Of a DNA stretch of 5,937 nt, positions 5,599 to 5,937 are shown in pieces. Numbering within the stretch: the first letter of the stretch is position 1; each line of letters begins with the position of its first letter. The DNA lies in assembly GCA_003554685.1 (NCBI GenBank), contig PWHA01000195.1:1-5937 (forward strand), given 5' to 3'. A program made the translations under genes and the position numbers. The notes below the pieces were generated by a model. That model searched no databases. It saw nothing but the letters and a program-made list of their open reading frames with translations, and was not told the origin of the DNA. Source of the stretch: Halanaerobiaceae bacterium. GTDB lineage: Bacteria > Bacillota > Halanaerobiia > Halanaerobiales > Halarsenatibacteraceae.

Positions 5599-5937
5599 TT
5601 ATCCCAGCTCGATCAGCTCCATAATCCGCTTCTCAGCTCCCCCGCGGGGCGGGGTTCGGAAGTAGTAGTGGCCGCTTTCTCCTTTAATGTGCGTGGGAGG
5701 AGGCTGATTTTCCACAGTGGCTAATTTCGCTTCAGCAGCTGTGTCGATCTCAACCAGGGGCTGGAAGATCATCAGGCAGTATCTGGTATCCGGCTCCAGG
5801 GAAGAGATGGTGAATTTTCCCTGTCTGTCTCCTGTTAAATCCAGGTCGATATCCTGCTGATTCTGCCATTTTGTTTTATCATCAGGCCGCCAGCAAACCT
5901 GAAACCTGCCGGGCACATCAAAGGCAAAAGCGAATTC
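5599..5937 (-). CDS. Fibronectin type III-like protein, C-terminal part (runs off right edge)
   Basis: There are 112 visible residues ending at TAA 5599-5601. The frame is open to the window edge, so the true start lies beyond it; the in-frame GTG at 5914-5916 falls inside a beta strand (FAFAFDVPGRFQVCW) and is not a likely start. The visible part has fibronectin type III character: the RFQVCWRPDD strand with its core tryptophan, FTISSLEPDTRYCLMIFQP with the typical L-P-x-T-x-Y turn, then GESGHYYFRTPPRGG near the end. The same order of elements and the GESGxYxF motif occur in the convergent 324-residue protein, so the two may be paralogues. GC content is higher than in the intergenic DNA. The function is unknown. 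Confidence 0.65.
   Translation of the reverse strand, partial: EFAFAFDVPGRFQVCWRPDDKTKWQNQQDIDLDLTGDRQGKFTISSLEPDTRYCLMIFQPLVEIDTAAEAKLATVENQPPPTHIKGESGHYYFRTPPRGGAEKRIMELIELG

Noticed and set aside
5574..5602. Two copies of AAAGCTTAT as an attachment site or insertion footprint
   Set aside because: They are nine bases long, built around the palindrome AAGCTT, and the second overlaps a stop codon; no mobile element lies between them.
5932..5937. GAATTC (EcoRI site) exactly at the window end as a cloning junction
   Set aside because: A six-base site at an arbitrary boundary is not evidence of a vector junction, and the reading frame continues through it.

Overview
The window looks like bacterial chromosome from a low-to-moderate GC Bacillota. 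The signs are strong Shine-Dalgarno sites, frequent GTG/TTG starts and AT-rich intergenic DNA with sigma-A-like boxes. A Halanaerobiales-type host would fit the style of the proteins, but this is a guess from sequence texture, not a database match.

Minus strand, 4241 to 1: a nuclease/helicase cluster that looks like part of a defence (restriction) island, all read right to left. In transcription order it holds a small GIY-YIG nuclease (4235-3861), whose C-terminal coiled coil is displaced into another frame (3876-3727) at a run of seven A. Next comes a HIT-family nucleotide hydrolase/transferase (3690-3316, TTG start), then a large fusion of a PLD-type (HKD) nuclease with an SF2 helicase (3266-852, GTG start). 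A short remnant of an unidentified gene follows (about 795-646), and last is the first 182 residues of an McrB-type protein with the MrcB_N DNA-recognition domain (548 to beyond base 1). GIY-YIG, HIT and helicase are closely spaced and probably share one promoter near 4291-4318. The McrB-like gene has its own good ribosome binding site after a roughly 300-base gap.

How they could work together (inference): the HKD-helicase has an intact nuclease motif and intact ATPase motifs, so it could be the translocating and cutting component of a restriction-like system. HIT and GIY-YIG would be accessories, and the McrB-like protein would be a separate modified-DNA restriction enzyme. Several lesions suggest that the locus is eroding or has been rearranged: the frameshift in GIY-YIG, an ATG-TAA directly ahead of the HIT start, and the remnant.

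Divergent intergenic region, 4236-4540: AT-rich, with one plausible promoter facing each way and short direct repeats.

Right end, 4541-5937: a separate unit. A 324-residue protein on the plus strand has a phage-structural-like N-terminus followed by fibronectin type III-like segments. It converges on a truncated minus-strand gene that also encodes a fibronectin type III-like domain. The two share a sequence pattern near their C-termini and may be inverted paralogues.
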